A stretch of 64,000 nt of DNA, taken from Culex pipiens pallens (lineage: Eukaryota; Arthropoda; Insecta; Diptera; Culicidae). The position numbers and the translations under genes were made by a program. The first letter of the stretch is position 1. Every line of letters begins with the position of its first letter. The notes beneath the pieces were generated by a model, which saw only the letters and a list, made by a program, of their open reading frames with translations, was not told where the DNA came from and did not search any database. The DNA is taken from assembly GCF_016801865.2 (NCBI RefSeq), contig NC_068939.1:122809671-122873670 (forward strand). The letters are read 5' to 3'. Shown piece after piece: positions 1-9,583 of the stretch.

Positions 1-1
1 T

Positions 2-2797
2 CTGGCGTTTTACTTCGGCGACAATCGGAGCAATTCTTGCCGTCGTTTCAAGAGTGTCATTTTGGGTCATGTACTTTTCAAACTGTTCACTGTACTTGCG
101 GTAGAACAGACGCAGATACTCCTCGTTGAAGTCAGACTCGTTACTTTCTCTGAAAAGCTTCAACGCAGTATCGATGTCGATCACGTTGAGATTTCTGATG
201 TACCAGTAAGACTCCTTGATTAGGGTGATTCTCTTTTTAAAATCCTCGAAGGAGCTGCTATCGTTTGATACGGCAACAAAAGGTTTGGTGTTTTCCTCTA
301 GGAACCGATCGAAACTGATGTAATCCGCTTGTTCTTTGAGGTACAACAGAGACTTTCTGACTGAGGTTATCAAAAGCCCTGTTGCGATCAACTGATCCGA
401 CTCTGTGAGTACAAGACCACCTTTCCAGTGCTTCTTCTCCTCCATACTGTTGATGCACTTCAACAGTGCCTTGATTGTCTCAACCAAGTAGTTGCGTGGT
501 AGTTCAACATCCTCAAACAACACCTGGTACACTCGTTCAAACTTTTCAAAGTCCTTCACCCGATAGCACTGCTGATCGCTGTCCTTCCACTTGTTTTCCA
601 CGACGCTGATAACTCCCTTCCGCAGAAAGATATCCGCACAGTCCGTCGTTGGCATCCTCACGAACCAGTCCAGCGGGAGATTGTGAACATCGACGAGCAG
701 CTCCTCGTACACGCGGCAAAAGCTGATCAGATCCGCCAGCTTGACGTTCTTGTCCAGCGCCCCGGCCAAGCACTGCATGAGCAGCGATTGAACGGCCTCC
801 ACCTCGTGCTTGAAGCAATCTCCCGGCAGTTTGGCCTCCAACCCGTCGATGGCATCACTGCGCTGTTTCCAGTACTGAGCAAACACCTCGATCAAGTCAC
901 GATAGTCCGTGAAGGACATGCGGCCCTCGAGCGATGCCCGGTTCATGTAGCCGATCTGCTTCATGATGATGTAGTTGTCCTGTTCGTTCTTCGGATGAAC
1001 AAACGGGCCAGCTTGCGCTACGAAGCGGATCGTGTTGTGGGTGATCACCCGAAGGGACTCGAGCGAATCCAGCGACATTTGGCCGGACAGCGAGTAGTTC
1101 ATGTAAAGCTTGAGCAGCGCCGAGCTCAGCTTCACGATGTGTTCGTCGTTGGAGAAGAACTGCGCAATGGTGTCGTCCAGCAGGCAGATCCACACGTGCA
1201 GCTCGTCTGGCAGCACTGTTGATTTTTTGTTGTGCTGATGTCCGAATGCTTTGTTGGCATGTTCGATGACTTGTTTGTATTCTGGGTTTGATTCGATGTT
1301 TTCAAAGATCTTGAACTTGTACGGGAATCGTTCGCTGGAGGTTGGCCTTCCCACTTCGAAGTGGTTGAGCAACATGAGCAGTAGATTCAGTTCGTGATCA
1401 AGGCATTTGTCCAGGGCTGAAGACTTTAATCTGCTATTGAATACGTTCTTCCGCCAACCTGTTGCAGCATCGTAGTGCAAAATTTTCTTTGTTGACGTTT
1501 TCGCAGCAACTTCCTCACTTACATCCAATACGCTTTTACAGAGATAGAAAAATATTTGGTTCGTAAACGGCAGCACTGGGTGCAGCTGATTCGTTGAGAA
1601 ATGTTTGATTCTTTGAAAGTATCGATCGACCATAGCGAACATCATCGACTTTACCAACGTGTTGTCCATGGTGTTGATCATATCCGAAAACAGCTTCAAG
1701 TCGTATCTCGTCACAAAGAGGACACGTTTGCCTTGCAACATGGTCAAATGGACACTCATGATGCTAGGAGCAATTTCCAATGCCTTCGCTTTGTGGGACT
1801 CAATTCCAAACCGAACATTTTCACGTAGAATGTCAACACAGCTTCGTGGCTTTGAACCTCCCAAAAAAGAGTTGATCACATTGAAGACCCTGTTTCTGGT
1901 TGTTTGACGGGACTCCATATCAAAGCACCGCATGACAATTTGCTTCGTTTTGTCAGACATAAATGTGTAATTCTTGATTGCAGTGATAATTTTTTGATCA
2001 TCTTGTAAGTTCAGCTTCAAAATGCTTTCCAGTTGGTACAAGTCCTCGGCGTTCTGCACGTTATCAATCGTATTGGCAAACACTCCCTTCAAATACTCAT
2101 CACACGATTGCTTCACCTTCTCGACATCGATATGATGTTCGTCGAGCAGAACTTTTGTCACGTTTAGATTCTTCCTAAGAATTCCCTTGGCAAAGTTGAA
2201 CGTAGTCGCAAGATCCAGCTCTTCCAGCTGTCTGACCGTAACTTGAGCGACGTACTCGTTGGACGATGTCAACAGTCCCGCTTCTCCGTGCAGCTTCCAC
2301 ATCACTCCACCTTCCTTGAACTTTGCAGAGTATAGCAAATTCCCCTGACCACTGTCAACTTCCTGTCGACGTTTCACATACTGACTACGATCGGCGTTGT
2401 ACAGCTTGCCACACTGTCGGAGACAATTCTTCGGCAGATTTCCGTCCGTTTGTGGTTCTTTTTTCTGAGAATTCACAAAATTTCTTTCTCGTTGACGTCT
2501 GGATGCATTCCCCTTAACAACTTTTGCATTTTTGAATTTTGCATCTTTTTTCTCGTGATCACCCTTGCTAGTACTGGGCTCTTCCACCGGCTTAGCTCCC
2601 TTCGTCGCACCCACATTGCATTTGATCATGTCCTCTATCAGTTGATCGGTGAACAGATTGATAGGCTTTGGATTCGCTGCTTCAACCACAGCACTATCGA
2701 CGTTTTGAGATCTTGAAGATTCGGCATTTTTGTACTCATCCGTTTGATTGGCACCGTCCGGCGAGGCACGATCGTCTACACTTTTGACGTCCTTCAT
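2..2797 (-). CDS. Large uncharacterised protein, N-terminal 932 codons, continues beyond the left edge
   Basis: Reading the minus strand from the ATG at 2797 gives 932 codons with no stop up to the window edge, so the 3' part is missing. A chance frame of that length is not credible in this AT-rich DNA. The first ~130 residues are charged and Lys/Glu/Ser-rich (e.g. KGDHEKKDAKFKNAKVVKG), probably disordered. The rest alternates hydrophobic and charged residues as expected for a large helical protein, with no signal peptide, membrane segment, zinc finger or ankyrin repeat that I can see. The ATG follows a TAG two codons upstream. Even if a possible 59-nt 5' UTR intron (GT at 2859, AG at 2801) is removed, the frame meets a TAA before any other ATG, so this start holds. 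I do not recognise the family and assign no function. Confidence 0.85.
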   Translation of the reverse strand, partial: MKDVKSVDDRASPDGANQTDEYKNAESSRSQNVDSAVVEAANPKPINLFTDQLIEDMIKCNVGATKGAKPVEEPSTSKGDHEKKDAKFKNAKVVKGNASRRQRERNFVNSQKKEPQTDGNLPKNCLRQCGKLYNADRSQYVKRRQEVDSGQGNLLYSAKFKEGGVMWKLHGEAGLLTSSNEYVAQVTVRQLEELDLATTFNFAKGILRKNLNVTKVLLDEHHIDVEKVKQSCDEYLKGVFANTIDNVQNAEDLYQLESILKLNLQDDQKIITAIKNYTFMSDKTKQIVMRCFDMESRQTTRNRVFNVINSFLGGSKPRSCVDILRENVRFGIESHKAKALEIAPSIMSVHLTMLQGKRVLFVTRYDLKLFSDMINTMDNTLVKSMMFAMVDRYFQRIKHFSTNQLHPVLPFTNQIFFYLCKSVLDVSEEVAAKTSTKKILHYDAATGWRKNVFNSRLKSSALDKCLDHELNLLLMLLNHFEVGRPTSSERFPYKFKIFENIESNPEYKQVIEHANKAFGHQHNKKSTVLPDELHVWICLLDDTIAQFFSNDEHIVKLSSALLKLYMNYSLSGQMSLDSLESLRVITHNTIRFVAQAGPFVHPKNEQDNYIIMKQIGYMNRASLEGRMSFTDYRDLIEVFAQYWKQRSDAIDGLEAKLPGDCFKHEVEAVQSLLMQCLAGALDKNVKLADLISFCRVYEELLVDVHNLPLDWFVRMPTTDCADIFLRKGVISVVENKWKDSDQQCYRVKDFEKFERVYQVLFEDVELPRNYLVETIKALLKCINSMEEKKHWKGGLVLTESDQLIATGLLITSVRKSLLYLKEQADYISFDRFLEENTKPFVAVSNDSSSFEDFKKRITLIKESYWYIRNLNVIDIDTALKLFRESNESDFNEEYLRLFYRKYSEQFEKYMTQNDTLETTARIAPIVAEVKRQ

Positions 2798-2960
2798 GAT
2801 CTAAAATTGATTATTCCTAATCAAAGAAATAATTTGAAAATACTTGCATCAAAACACACCTCATTTGCTGCTGGAGACAATTCGGCAACGGCAACAAAAA
2901 GTGCTTACTTTCGCTGTTTACGCCGGCTTAGAATAAACACATCTTGAGACGTCTACATGG
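2798..2960 (-). promoter_or_regulatory. Probable 5' UTR of the large left-edge gene
   Basis: Upstream of the ATG at 2797 a candidate short intron runs from GT at 2859 to AG at 2801 (59 nt, a common dipteran size), preceded by GCAAATGAG. A second donor-like GTAAGC lies near 2907. No clear TATA box or initiator was found. The leader ends where a dispersed repeat begins near 2964. Confidence 0.3.
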
Positions 2961-2963
2961 GTG

Positions 2964-3600
2964 TATAGAGCTAACTAAGCCCGATCTCACGCACACTAGC
3001 TTACCATTTATTTTTGCTGGCGGGTACTAATTTAAACCTAAAAACCCTTCGTGTACAAACACGCAATACATGCGCACGTAGATAACTCTATGCATTGAAA
3101 AGGACTAAAAATGTGTTGGTACATGCTTTCCCAGTCACGAAATATTCTAGCAGAGCTGGTTCTGCCAGAATCCTGCTAGAACGGTAGAACAATTCTGCTA
3201 GAGTGCTGTAAGAATATCCAGCTCTGTGAGGACTCTGCTAGAACCCTGCTAGAACGTCGTGACTGGGTTGCATTTCTTCTACCAATGGGAAACATGTGTG
3301 TTTTTCTTGGTATTGGTGTGTTTATGTGGTAGCTAAGACGTATTGGAAACTTTGTCCAGTTCTGACTAATGAATCACTCCAGAATGCTTATCAAGTGTGG
3401 CGATTCGAATAAGAATCAGTTTTGTTGTGTAAAGTGCTTAGAGAAAGCTTGGAGAAAGCAGTGCTACAAAGCATAGAGTTATCTACGTGCGCATGTATTG
3501 CGTGTACGTACACGATAAAAAGTGAGGTTAAATTTTGTACCGACCAGCAAATCAAATGGTGTGCTAGTGTGCGTGAGAGCGGGCTTAGATAACTCTATAT
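2964..3600. repeat. Inverted repeat with ~130-bp arms (foldback-like)
   Basis: The arm at 2964-3093 is the diverged reverse complement of 3471-3600. Both outer ends read TATAGAG and the inner ends carry the motif AGTTATCTACGTGCGCATGT. The 377-bp loop contains a separate MITE. A further copy of one arm lies at 29109-29215. Short reading frames in these arms are repeat-derived and were not called as genes. Confidence 0.7.
3130..3267. mobile_element. 138-bp MITE with CCCAGTCACG termini
   Basis: Starts CCCAGTCACG and ends CGTGACTGGG, a perfect 10-bp terminal inverted repeat. The interior contains several copies of TCTGCTAGA/TCTAGCAGA. It lies in the loop of the 2964-3600 inverted repeat. No coding capacity. 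Confidence 0.6.
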
Positions 3601-3734
3601 CGTCGTTGTCGTGCCAACTTGTCGTACGTGCATTTTGAGTCAAATTGATTGAGGAACGCCATTTTGTGCAGCTCATAAAACTCCGTGCATCGTTGTCGTT
3701 CTTCATATGAAAGAAGTTTCAATCATGTCGTGCT

Positions 3735-4060
3735 AACTTGACACACCCTGAAAATTGATGTAATTGCGACAACTGGCCAAAGGGATTTCAGGTCAGAACG
3801 CGTTTGACACAGGTACAAGCTCGACTACCGTAAACAATTGTAATTATAACTCGGGACCAAAAATCAACCAAACTTCGGCCACCAAAATCAACCAAACTTC
3901 GGGAAAATTCACAGAATGGCCAACCAAACAAAACGTGTTTGTTATTGTTTACATTGCGTGCTCTTGTTTTTGTTTATTCAAGGTCAAACATTAAAACGCG
4001 TTTTTCTCGAAACGTCAAAAAGCGACAAACGGCAAGATAGCACGACAGCGTCGATATTGC
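3735..4060. repeat. Dispersed repeat, uninterrupted copy
   Basis: This stretch (landmarks ACACCCTGAAAATTG, TCAGAACGCGTTTGACACA, CGACTACCGTAAAC, TTGTTTACATTGCGTGCTC, AAGGTCAAACATTAAAAC) reappears in reverse orientation split between 60580-60712 and 62230-62320. The copy here lacks the large insertion found there, so it serves as the empty-site reference. Confidence 0.65.
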
Positions 4061-4099
4061 GTTAAAAGTTATCGCAATTTAAGTGAAAAAGTTGTTTTT

Positions 4100-4440
4100 T
4101 TCCCGTTTTTTGCGCGCGGCGCGCCGAAAATCCCAGTACTTATTTACAATAAATCATACCTCGAAATCCTGTGAATGAACAGCTCTCATTTTCGAGTATG
4201 TTACGAAAAATTTTCAATCCGGATCCGATACAAATATTTTCAAGCATAGGTTCTTTGGTCCGGACACCGTCAAAACGCCATTTTTAAGTTTCATGCGATA
4301 TTTTCAAATGTCAGGCTGGACTTTTCGGTCCTCAAACTATTTTACGTCCAATGTCGGTTGAAGGGGTACGGAGTTACGATTTTTTGAAAAATGTGTTTTT
4401 TTTAAATTGACGAAAATGGCCGTTTTTGGGACCACCCTAA
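4100..4440 (-). repeat. Internal fragment related to the 51967-52670 element
   Basis: Contains a GCGCGGCGCGCC-type motif, AAATTTTCA tracts and GACGAAAATGGCCG ending GGACCACCCTA. These correspond in inverted order to ATTAGGGTGGTCCGAAAATGG and following sequence near 52110-52500. No coding potential. Confidence 0.4.
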
Positions 4441-4660
4441 CTTGGAATTGGCCAGGGTAGCCACTCAAGTCGGGAAATCGGAAAAGTCGGAAATTCGCCA
4501 AAATTCGCAAAAAATCGGGAAAAAGTTGGGAATTTTAGATTTTTTGTCATTAACCCTCTACTGCCCAAATTTTTTTTCGAAAATATTTATTTTTCCCGTG
4601 TTCAGGAGGTCATTTTGAGCAACTTTTGTTCTACGAAAAACTTTACTTCTCTTGTTTTAA

Positions 4661-6992
4661 GAGCGAGTCCACGAGCAAAGCATACCCATTTCGCATCGAC
4701 CTCACCAATCTGCCTGAAATTTTCAGGGGTTGTTTGTAAATATAAAACTAGCATCTGGCCAAAATATGAGCACTCTAGGTCAACGGGAAGTGGGGCAAAT
4801 CGGGACACAACGTTTGAAGGTTCAAAAACGTAAAAAATCTTAAAAAGGCTATAACTAAGGCAAAATTCAATTTAATTCCAAAATTCAAAATGCATCTTAA
4901 AGGGCTTCAAAAATGCAACAAAATGCAGGGTAGAGCATCCCAATTGGTTAGGGGAGAGTGGGGAGACTTGATCCCCGGGGAGACTTGATCCCAAGCCTGT
5001 ATCTCTTCAGCATGTGGGTAAAACAATTAGCTTTGTTCTAGAAAGTTGTGCGAAATTGACTAAAAATCATTGTAGAAAACAAAGAAAAAAATTAAAAAAT
5101 GTTTAGATTGAGTTACACACATTTTTCTAAAAAGTGCTGCAAAAAACTTCCAAGAGATCTTTTTTCTTTGTTTTGATAAGTATAGAAAACACTCAAAAAT
5201 TATTCAAAAAAATATTTTTTGTACATGAATTGTTTGATAAACATATCAACTCCAAAACCCTTACGCATTTGACGTTAAATTTATCGTCATACTATTTTTA
5301 CAATCAATTGTTTAAAAAAGTGCGTTTAGGGAGACTTGATCCCAGCATTTTTACAGTCACTGGAATCAACCTCAAGATTAAATAATTTGGCTGGGGTTTC
5401 GTACATAGTTTCCTTTAGTATAGTTGTACATAACTAACTGCAGTTTGAACAATTTTTCAAAAGTTTTGTAAACAAAAATTACCAGCTTTTGTAAACATGC
5501 TCAATTTTGGTCGAAAAAAGAAAATTTTAAGTTTTTAAATATTTTACATGCTAAACTTGTTATATATTGAACACAAACGTACAGGTTTAATGTGAAATTG
5601 CTGTATCTTATAGAAAATTAAAAATTTGGATGAATAAGAAACATTTTGCTTATGATTTCTTCAAAATGTTGAAAGGGGGATCAAATTACCCCCAACATTT
5701 TGAAAATGCCGGTTAAAAATATTTTTTAAAAACGCTTGGCATTATTGGAAGAGTTTATCTGATGAAATACCCTTATCAGCCAAACATAGTTGAATGTTTA
5801 AGCTTTCAATTCATGCAAAAAGATCATAGTTTTGTGAGAAATTGACAGAGTTATGTGCGATACAAAAAAAGGGGATCAAGTCTCCCCACTCTCCCCTAAT
5901 TCTAAAGGGAGTTATTGGCATTTTAGTGAAAAAATAGCATAATTTTCAAACTGAAATAAAAAAGTGTTCCATCCAGATATCAACTCGGATCGACCTGCAG
6001 CTTGTAGGGGACATCTGGGACTACCATCTGAGACTGAGACCGCTTTGGGTAAGGCAGTTTAACATATTAAATAGACACTTTTACTTTTAGTGAATTTTTT
6101 GGTAGTAAATTTTTGCTCAGAGGACCCCTTAGATCCCATTTTATGGTGATAATTTTATCATAATCGTGTATCTGAGACAATTTCACATTAGAAACATGCA
6201 TAAAAATGTTTGTTTTCATCCATTTTAGCCCTTTAAAAAATGAAAGTTAAAAAAAACTTTGATTCACATTTATTGAAAATCAAGTTCGTTTCCAAGGATA
6301 CTAGATGACACCAGAAAAAATGCAGCTTCTTATTTTTTTTTATCTTTCATTTTTTAAAGGGTTAAAATGGATGATAATATACATTTTTATGCATGTTTCT
6401 ATTGTGAAATTGTCTCAGGAACACGAATATGATAAAATTATCACCATAAAATGGGATTTAAGGGGTCCTCTGAGCAAAAATTTACTACCAAAAAATTCAC
6501 TAAAAGTAAAAGTGTCTATTCCATATGTTAAACTGCTTTACCCAAAGCGGTCTCAGTCTCAGATGGTAGTCCCAGATGTCCCCTACAAGCTGCAGGTCGA
6601 TCCGAGTTGATATCTGGATGGAACACTTTTTTATTTCAGTTTGAAAATTATGCTATTTTTTCACTAAAATGCCAATAACTCCCTTTAGAGTTAACCAATT
6701 GGGATGCTCTACCCTGCATTTTGTTGCATTTTTGAAGCCCTTTAAGATGCATTTTGAATTTTGGAATTAAATTGAATTTTGCCTAAGTTATAGCCTTTAT
6801 AAGATTTTTTACGTTTTTGAACCTTCAAACGTTGTGTCCCGATTTGCCCCACTTCCCGTTGACCTAGAGTGCTCATATTTTGGCCAGATGCTAGTTTTAT
6901 ATGTACAAAAAACCCCTGAAAATTTCAGGCAGATTGGTGAGGTCCAAACGACGTCCCATACAAAGGGGTATGCTCTGTTCGTGGACTCGCTC
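4661..6992. mobile_element. Large foldback element, TTAA-flanked, inside the 4554-7499 element
   Basis: The two halves are near reverse complements: 4661-4950 plus 5899-6260 on the left against ~6300-6992 on the right, with tips GAGCGAGTCC and GGACTCGCTC. Flanking TTAA occurs at 4657-4660 and 6993-6996. The sister element near 61060 reads CTTGTTTTATGTTTTTCTTG at the corresponding place, i.e. without this insertion. Arms are ~650 bp. The short frames inside are mirror images of repeat sequence, not genes. Confidence 0.7.
4951..5896. mobile_element. 946-bp element with 26-bp perfect TIRs and TA target duplication
   Basis: Left end GGGGAGAGTGGGGAGACTTG continuing ATCCCC; the right end (5871-5896) is its exact reverse complement. 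TA lies at 4949-4950 and 5897-5898. The right arm of the host foldback near 6685-6705 preserves the uninterrupted target, confirming a clean insertion. TA duplication suggests Tc1/mariner-type mobilisation. The GGGGAGACTTGATCCC motif recurs internally near 4978 and 5331. The interior is AT-rich without a transposase frame. A second copy is at 43555-44452. Confidence 0.8.
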
Positions 6993-7858
6993 TTAAGTTT
7001 TTCTTGTTTTATTTTTAGTATTTTAATTTGCATTTATCTTGTTTAGTTTATGTTTGTTTTTTGGTAGCATTTGGTCTATTATAGCACCTAATATAATTAC
7101 ATTTTGCCTATCTAATTTTTACACGTTTCATTCGTTTTCATTTTTTGCATGTTTTTCACATTTTCTGCTTTAGAATGGCACCATCATTATTTAAATTGCA
7201 AAAAAAGGCGTAGGTGCATAGTCTGGGACACTACACAAATTACTGCATACTTCTTTTTACTGAAAATATAGGAAATGTTAGTAAAAAACACAGCCAAAGT
7301 TGACCCCTAAAAAAAATAACATTTTTAAAAACATTGGCACAGCACATAAAACAAGTAAAACTTCCAACCCTGAAATTTTCTAAAATTTTAAGAGTTCTTT
7401 TTCCAATGCTTTTTGAAGATCAAAAATCGGTTGGAAAATTGATTTTTGGCGATTTTTTAGATCGAAGCCCGTCTAAAGGCGGGGTTGGGTTGTTGAGGGT
7501 TAAGTCGGGAAAAGTCTGAAATCCCAAGCATACTTGATTGAAAATTATTTTCTAACTCTTGAATAATTTTATCATATTTTCTACAATTTTCAAATTAAAT
7601 TCACTAAATTTTTCCTTAGTAATTTATTTTAAATTTAAGGTTACTTTCACTTTGTCAATCTATTTAAGAATGAAAATGATATTTAAGACGTTAAAAATCC
7701 TAATAAACATTGCATGCATTGGATACAGATTTTCAGAATTTTTTTTTTCATGAATCAACCGATTTTAACTAATTTTTGTTTATCAAACAAGATCAATCTA
7801 TCTAACAAATTCAACTAAAAACTATATTTTTAAGCTTTCGGTTATTTTCAAAGTCTAT

Positions 7859-8050
7859 TACACTCAAACCCCGATGGTTTGACACCAACTGAGTTCACAC
7901 ACACTACCAAACGTTTGTTTTGATAGTGTGTGTGAGCGCCGTGTAAAAAGTAACAGTTCGTCACTTTTTAGTTCGACTTTGACCAACCAACGGGGTACAA
8001 ACTAAAAATGTGTCAAACGAAAAAGTGACCAAGTGTGTAAAAAGTGAGTT
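7859..8050. repeat. MITE-like repeat, imperfect inverted ends
   Basis: Left side carries CTCAAACCCCGATGGTTTGAC and the right side a diverged reverse complement (CCAACGGGGTACAAACT), with ACACACTACCAAACG facing TTTGATAGTGTGTGTG inside. Non-coding. Exact ends are uncertain. Confidence 0.4.
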
Positions 8051-8059
8051 TTTGAAAAG

Positions 8060-9100
8060 GTCCAATTAGCTATTTTGTTTCATATGTTTATAGGACCTAA
8101 TAATTTTTTTTTTAGATATGTTTATGTTTCTACTCTGGATCAAAATAATGAGTTCTTCCATTTTTTAATCTTATCTAATCTAATCTAACACAAACGCAGC
8201 CAGTCCGATGAAAGCATGCTGGAAAGTCTTGTGATTAGATTACGCCCCAAGCACTTTTCTTGTCATTATTAATAATTGGAGTACATCCGAGAACACCCGT
8301 AAATGTATTGCAAAAATTAAAGCGGCCAGCCCTACTACGTTGTGTTTACCGAGAGAGGATTCTGAGAATGGATCACATTTCACAGAATCTACAGGGGAGG
8401 AATGATGCGTGGACATACCGTACCAAACGCTCCAGTTTACAGTTTCATATGTGTTTTGTATAATGTGATAAGTGTAAAATATAGTGTGGTTATATAATCA
8501 TTTAAATATAATACTGCAATATAATGATCATTTAATAAAATCCCTTCACCTATATATAATAACCACGCACCCAAGCACACAAACAGCGACACAAAAGAAA
8601 TGAAAATGAGCATGCAAAAACAAGACAGCGCGTCCCCGTGGTCAGCGCACTAATCCTAATGAGTGCTTCCATTTTTTAAGTATTTTTCAAGGAGTTTATG
8701 TTGAGTTTCTTTTTTTATGAAAATTTTAAATAGTTTGATTTTTTAAATTTGTTTAGATTATTTTCGACGCCTGATATTAACTTTTTTTATAAAGAGTTTT
8801 TTGTTTGAAATCATTATTTAGATAAGAAATGCCTATTTTTTGAGTTTATGGAAAAGTCTGAAGAAAGTCTGGAATTTGAAAATGGGACTGAGTGGTCACC
8901 CTGTAGCTTATCATAAGTGGCAAAACAAAAAAAGGTCGAAATATTTTGGGCGAGGAACCCCCAGAATTTTCTTTTTCGGTTTATGCTCTTTTCAAATGGA
9001 ATTGGCTTGAAATTGTCAAAATGTTGAATGTCACCCCTGATGAAGGTACGTTCGAATAAGACAAAATGGTGCTTGATTTTCATTTTGCTCATTTCACTGC
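8060..9100. other. Non-coding AT-rich stretch
   Basis: No exon or RNA gene is supported. The segment 8300-8360 (GCGGCCAGCCCTACTACG, then TTTACCGAGAGAGGATTC) weakly resembles 34665-34715, so it may be a decayed dispersed repeat. The remainder is simple AT-rich DNA. Confidence 0.4.
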
Positions 9101-9110
9101 TGTGTATCTC

Positions 9111-9345
9111 GCCCGTGTGGATCAATCGGACCGCGCACTGGACTCACAATCCAGAGGTCGCTGGTTCGAATCCCGCGGCGGGCGCTCTCAAATTCTTTGT
9201 GTAAATATGGGTATTCGGCGCCGTCGCTCCGTGCCATACTTTCATACACTTAGGAGCCCAGGGCGGCGTAGTCCTTGTAGTTAAAAAGGAAGACACTAGT
9301 GGTTGGTACTATCAATGGTGGCCGACAGCTATAAAGTCAACTTCG
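9111..9345 (+). repeat. tRNA-derived SINE
   Basis: The first 73 nt (9111-9183) fold as a tRNA-like cloverleaf: an acceptor-like GCCCG/CGGGC pairing, anticodon stem CTGGA/TCCAG with loop CTCACAA, and B box GGTTCGAATCC. The tail (GTGTAAATATGGGTATTCGG and GTGCCATAC) is shared with a copy at 24750-24875. The common tail and the mismatched acceptor mark it as a SINE rather than a working tRNA gene. Confidence 0.65.
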
Positions 9346-9500
9346 TTTTTCGTATTTTTTTTAAATAATTTGTTTTATATGATTACAAATGAAATGCTTC
9401 TCGATGGTGATAAAAGCAATTAATATTGGTTTTGAAAAATAGTCAGAACAAACTAACCTCTATACTAACTCAACACCCCTTACTAACACCTTACTTTCAG

Positions 9501-9583
9501 ACGATTGCAACAAGGAGAAAGCAAAGTACAAAGCCATCGCTGCCGAGCTGGATCTTACCTTTGCGGATCTATCCGGATACTAA
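9501..9583 (+). CDS. Tropomyosin alternative terminal exon (orphan in this window)
   Basis: A 3' splice site (TTACTTTCAG) precedes 83 nt encoding the last 27 residues of a tropomyosin, reading DDCNKEKAKYKAIAAEL and ending LTFADLSGY-stop. It has the same length (83 nt) and splice phase as the two terminal exons of the Tm2-type gene at 31772 and 33397. The product is the C-terminal overlap region of the coiled coil, which sets end-to-end joining and troponin contacts. No tropomyosin exons lie upstream in the window, and the Tm2 gene starts 21 kb downstream, so this exon must belong to another tropomyosin gene whose body is left of the window or be a detached duplicate. A Tm1-like neighbour is the likeliest reading, by analogy with the adjacent Tm1/Tm2 genes of flies (inference). 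Confidence 0.8.

Larger units (their letters stand above)
4554..7499. mobile_element. TTAA-flanked element (CCCTCTAC termini) carrying two nested insertions
   Basis: Begins CCCTCTAC right after TTAA (4550-4553) and ends before TTAA (7500-7503); the right end is GTTGAGGG where sister copies have GTAGAGGG. A relative without the insertions is complete at 60962-61578 (617 bp), a shorter one lies at 63670-63819 and a truncated one starts near 59556. TTAA duplications are typical of piggyBac-type transposition; no transposase is present, so it is non-autonomous. The interior is expanded by a foldback element (4661-6992). Confidence 0.7.

Noticed and set aside
683..1222. 179-codon plus-strand frame
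   Set aside because: Antisense shadow of the 932-codon minus-strand frame.
6305..6610. 101-codon plus-strand frame
   Set aside because: Lies in the right arm of the foldback element and is mirrored in the left arm; no domain.
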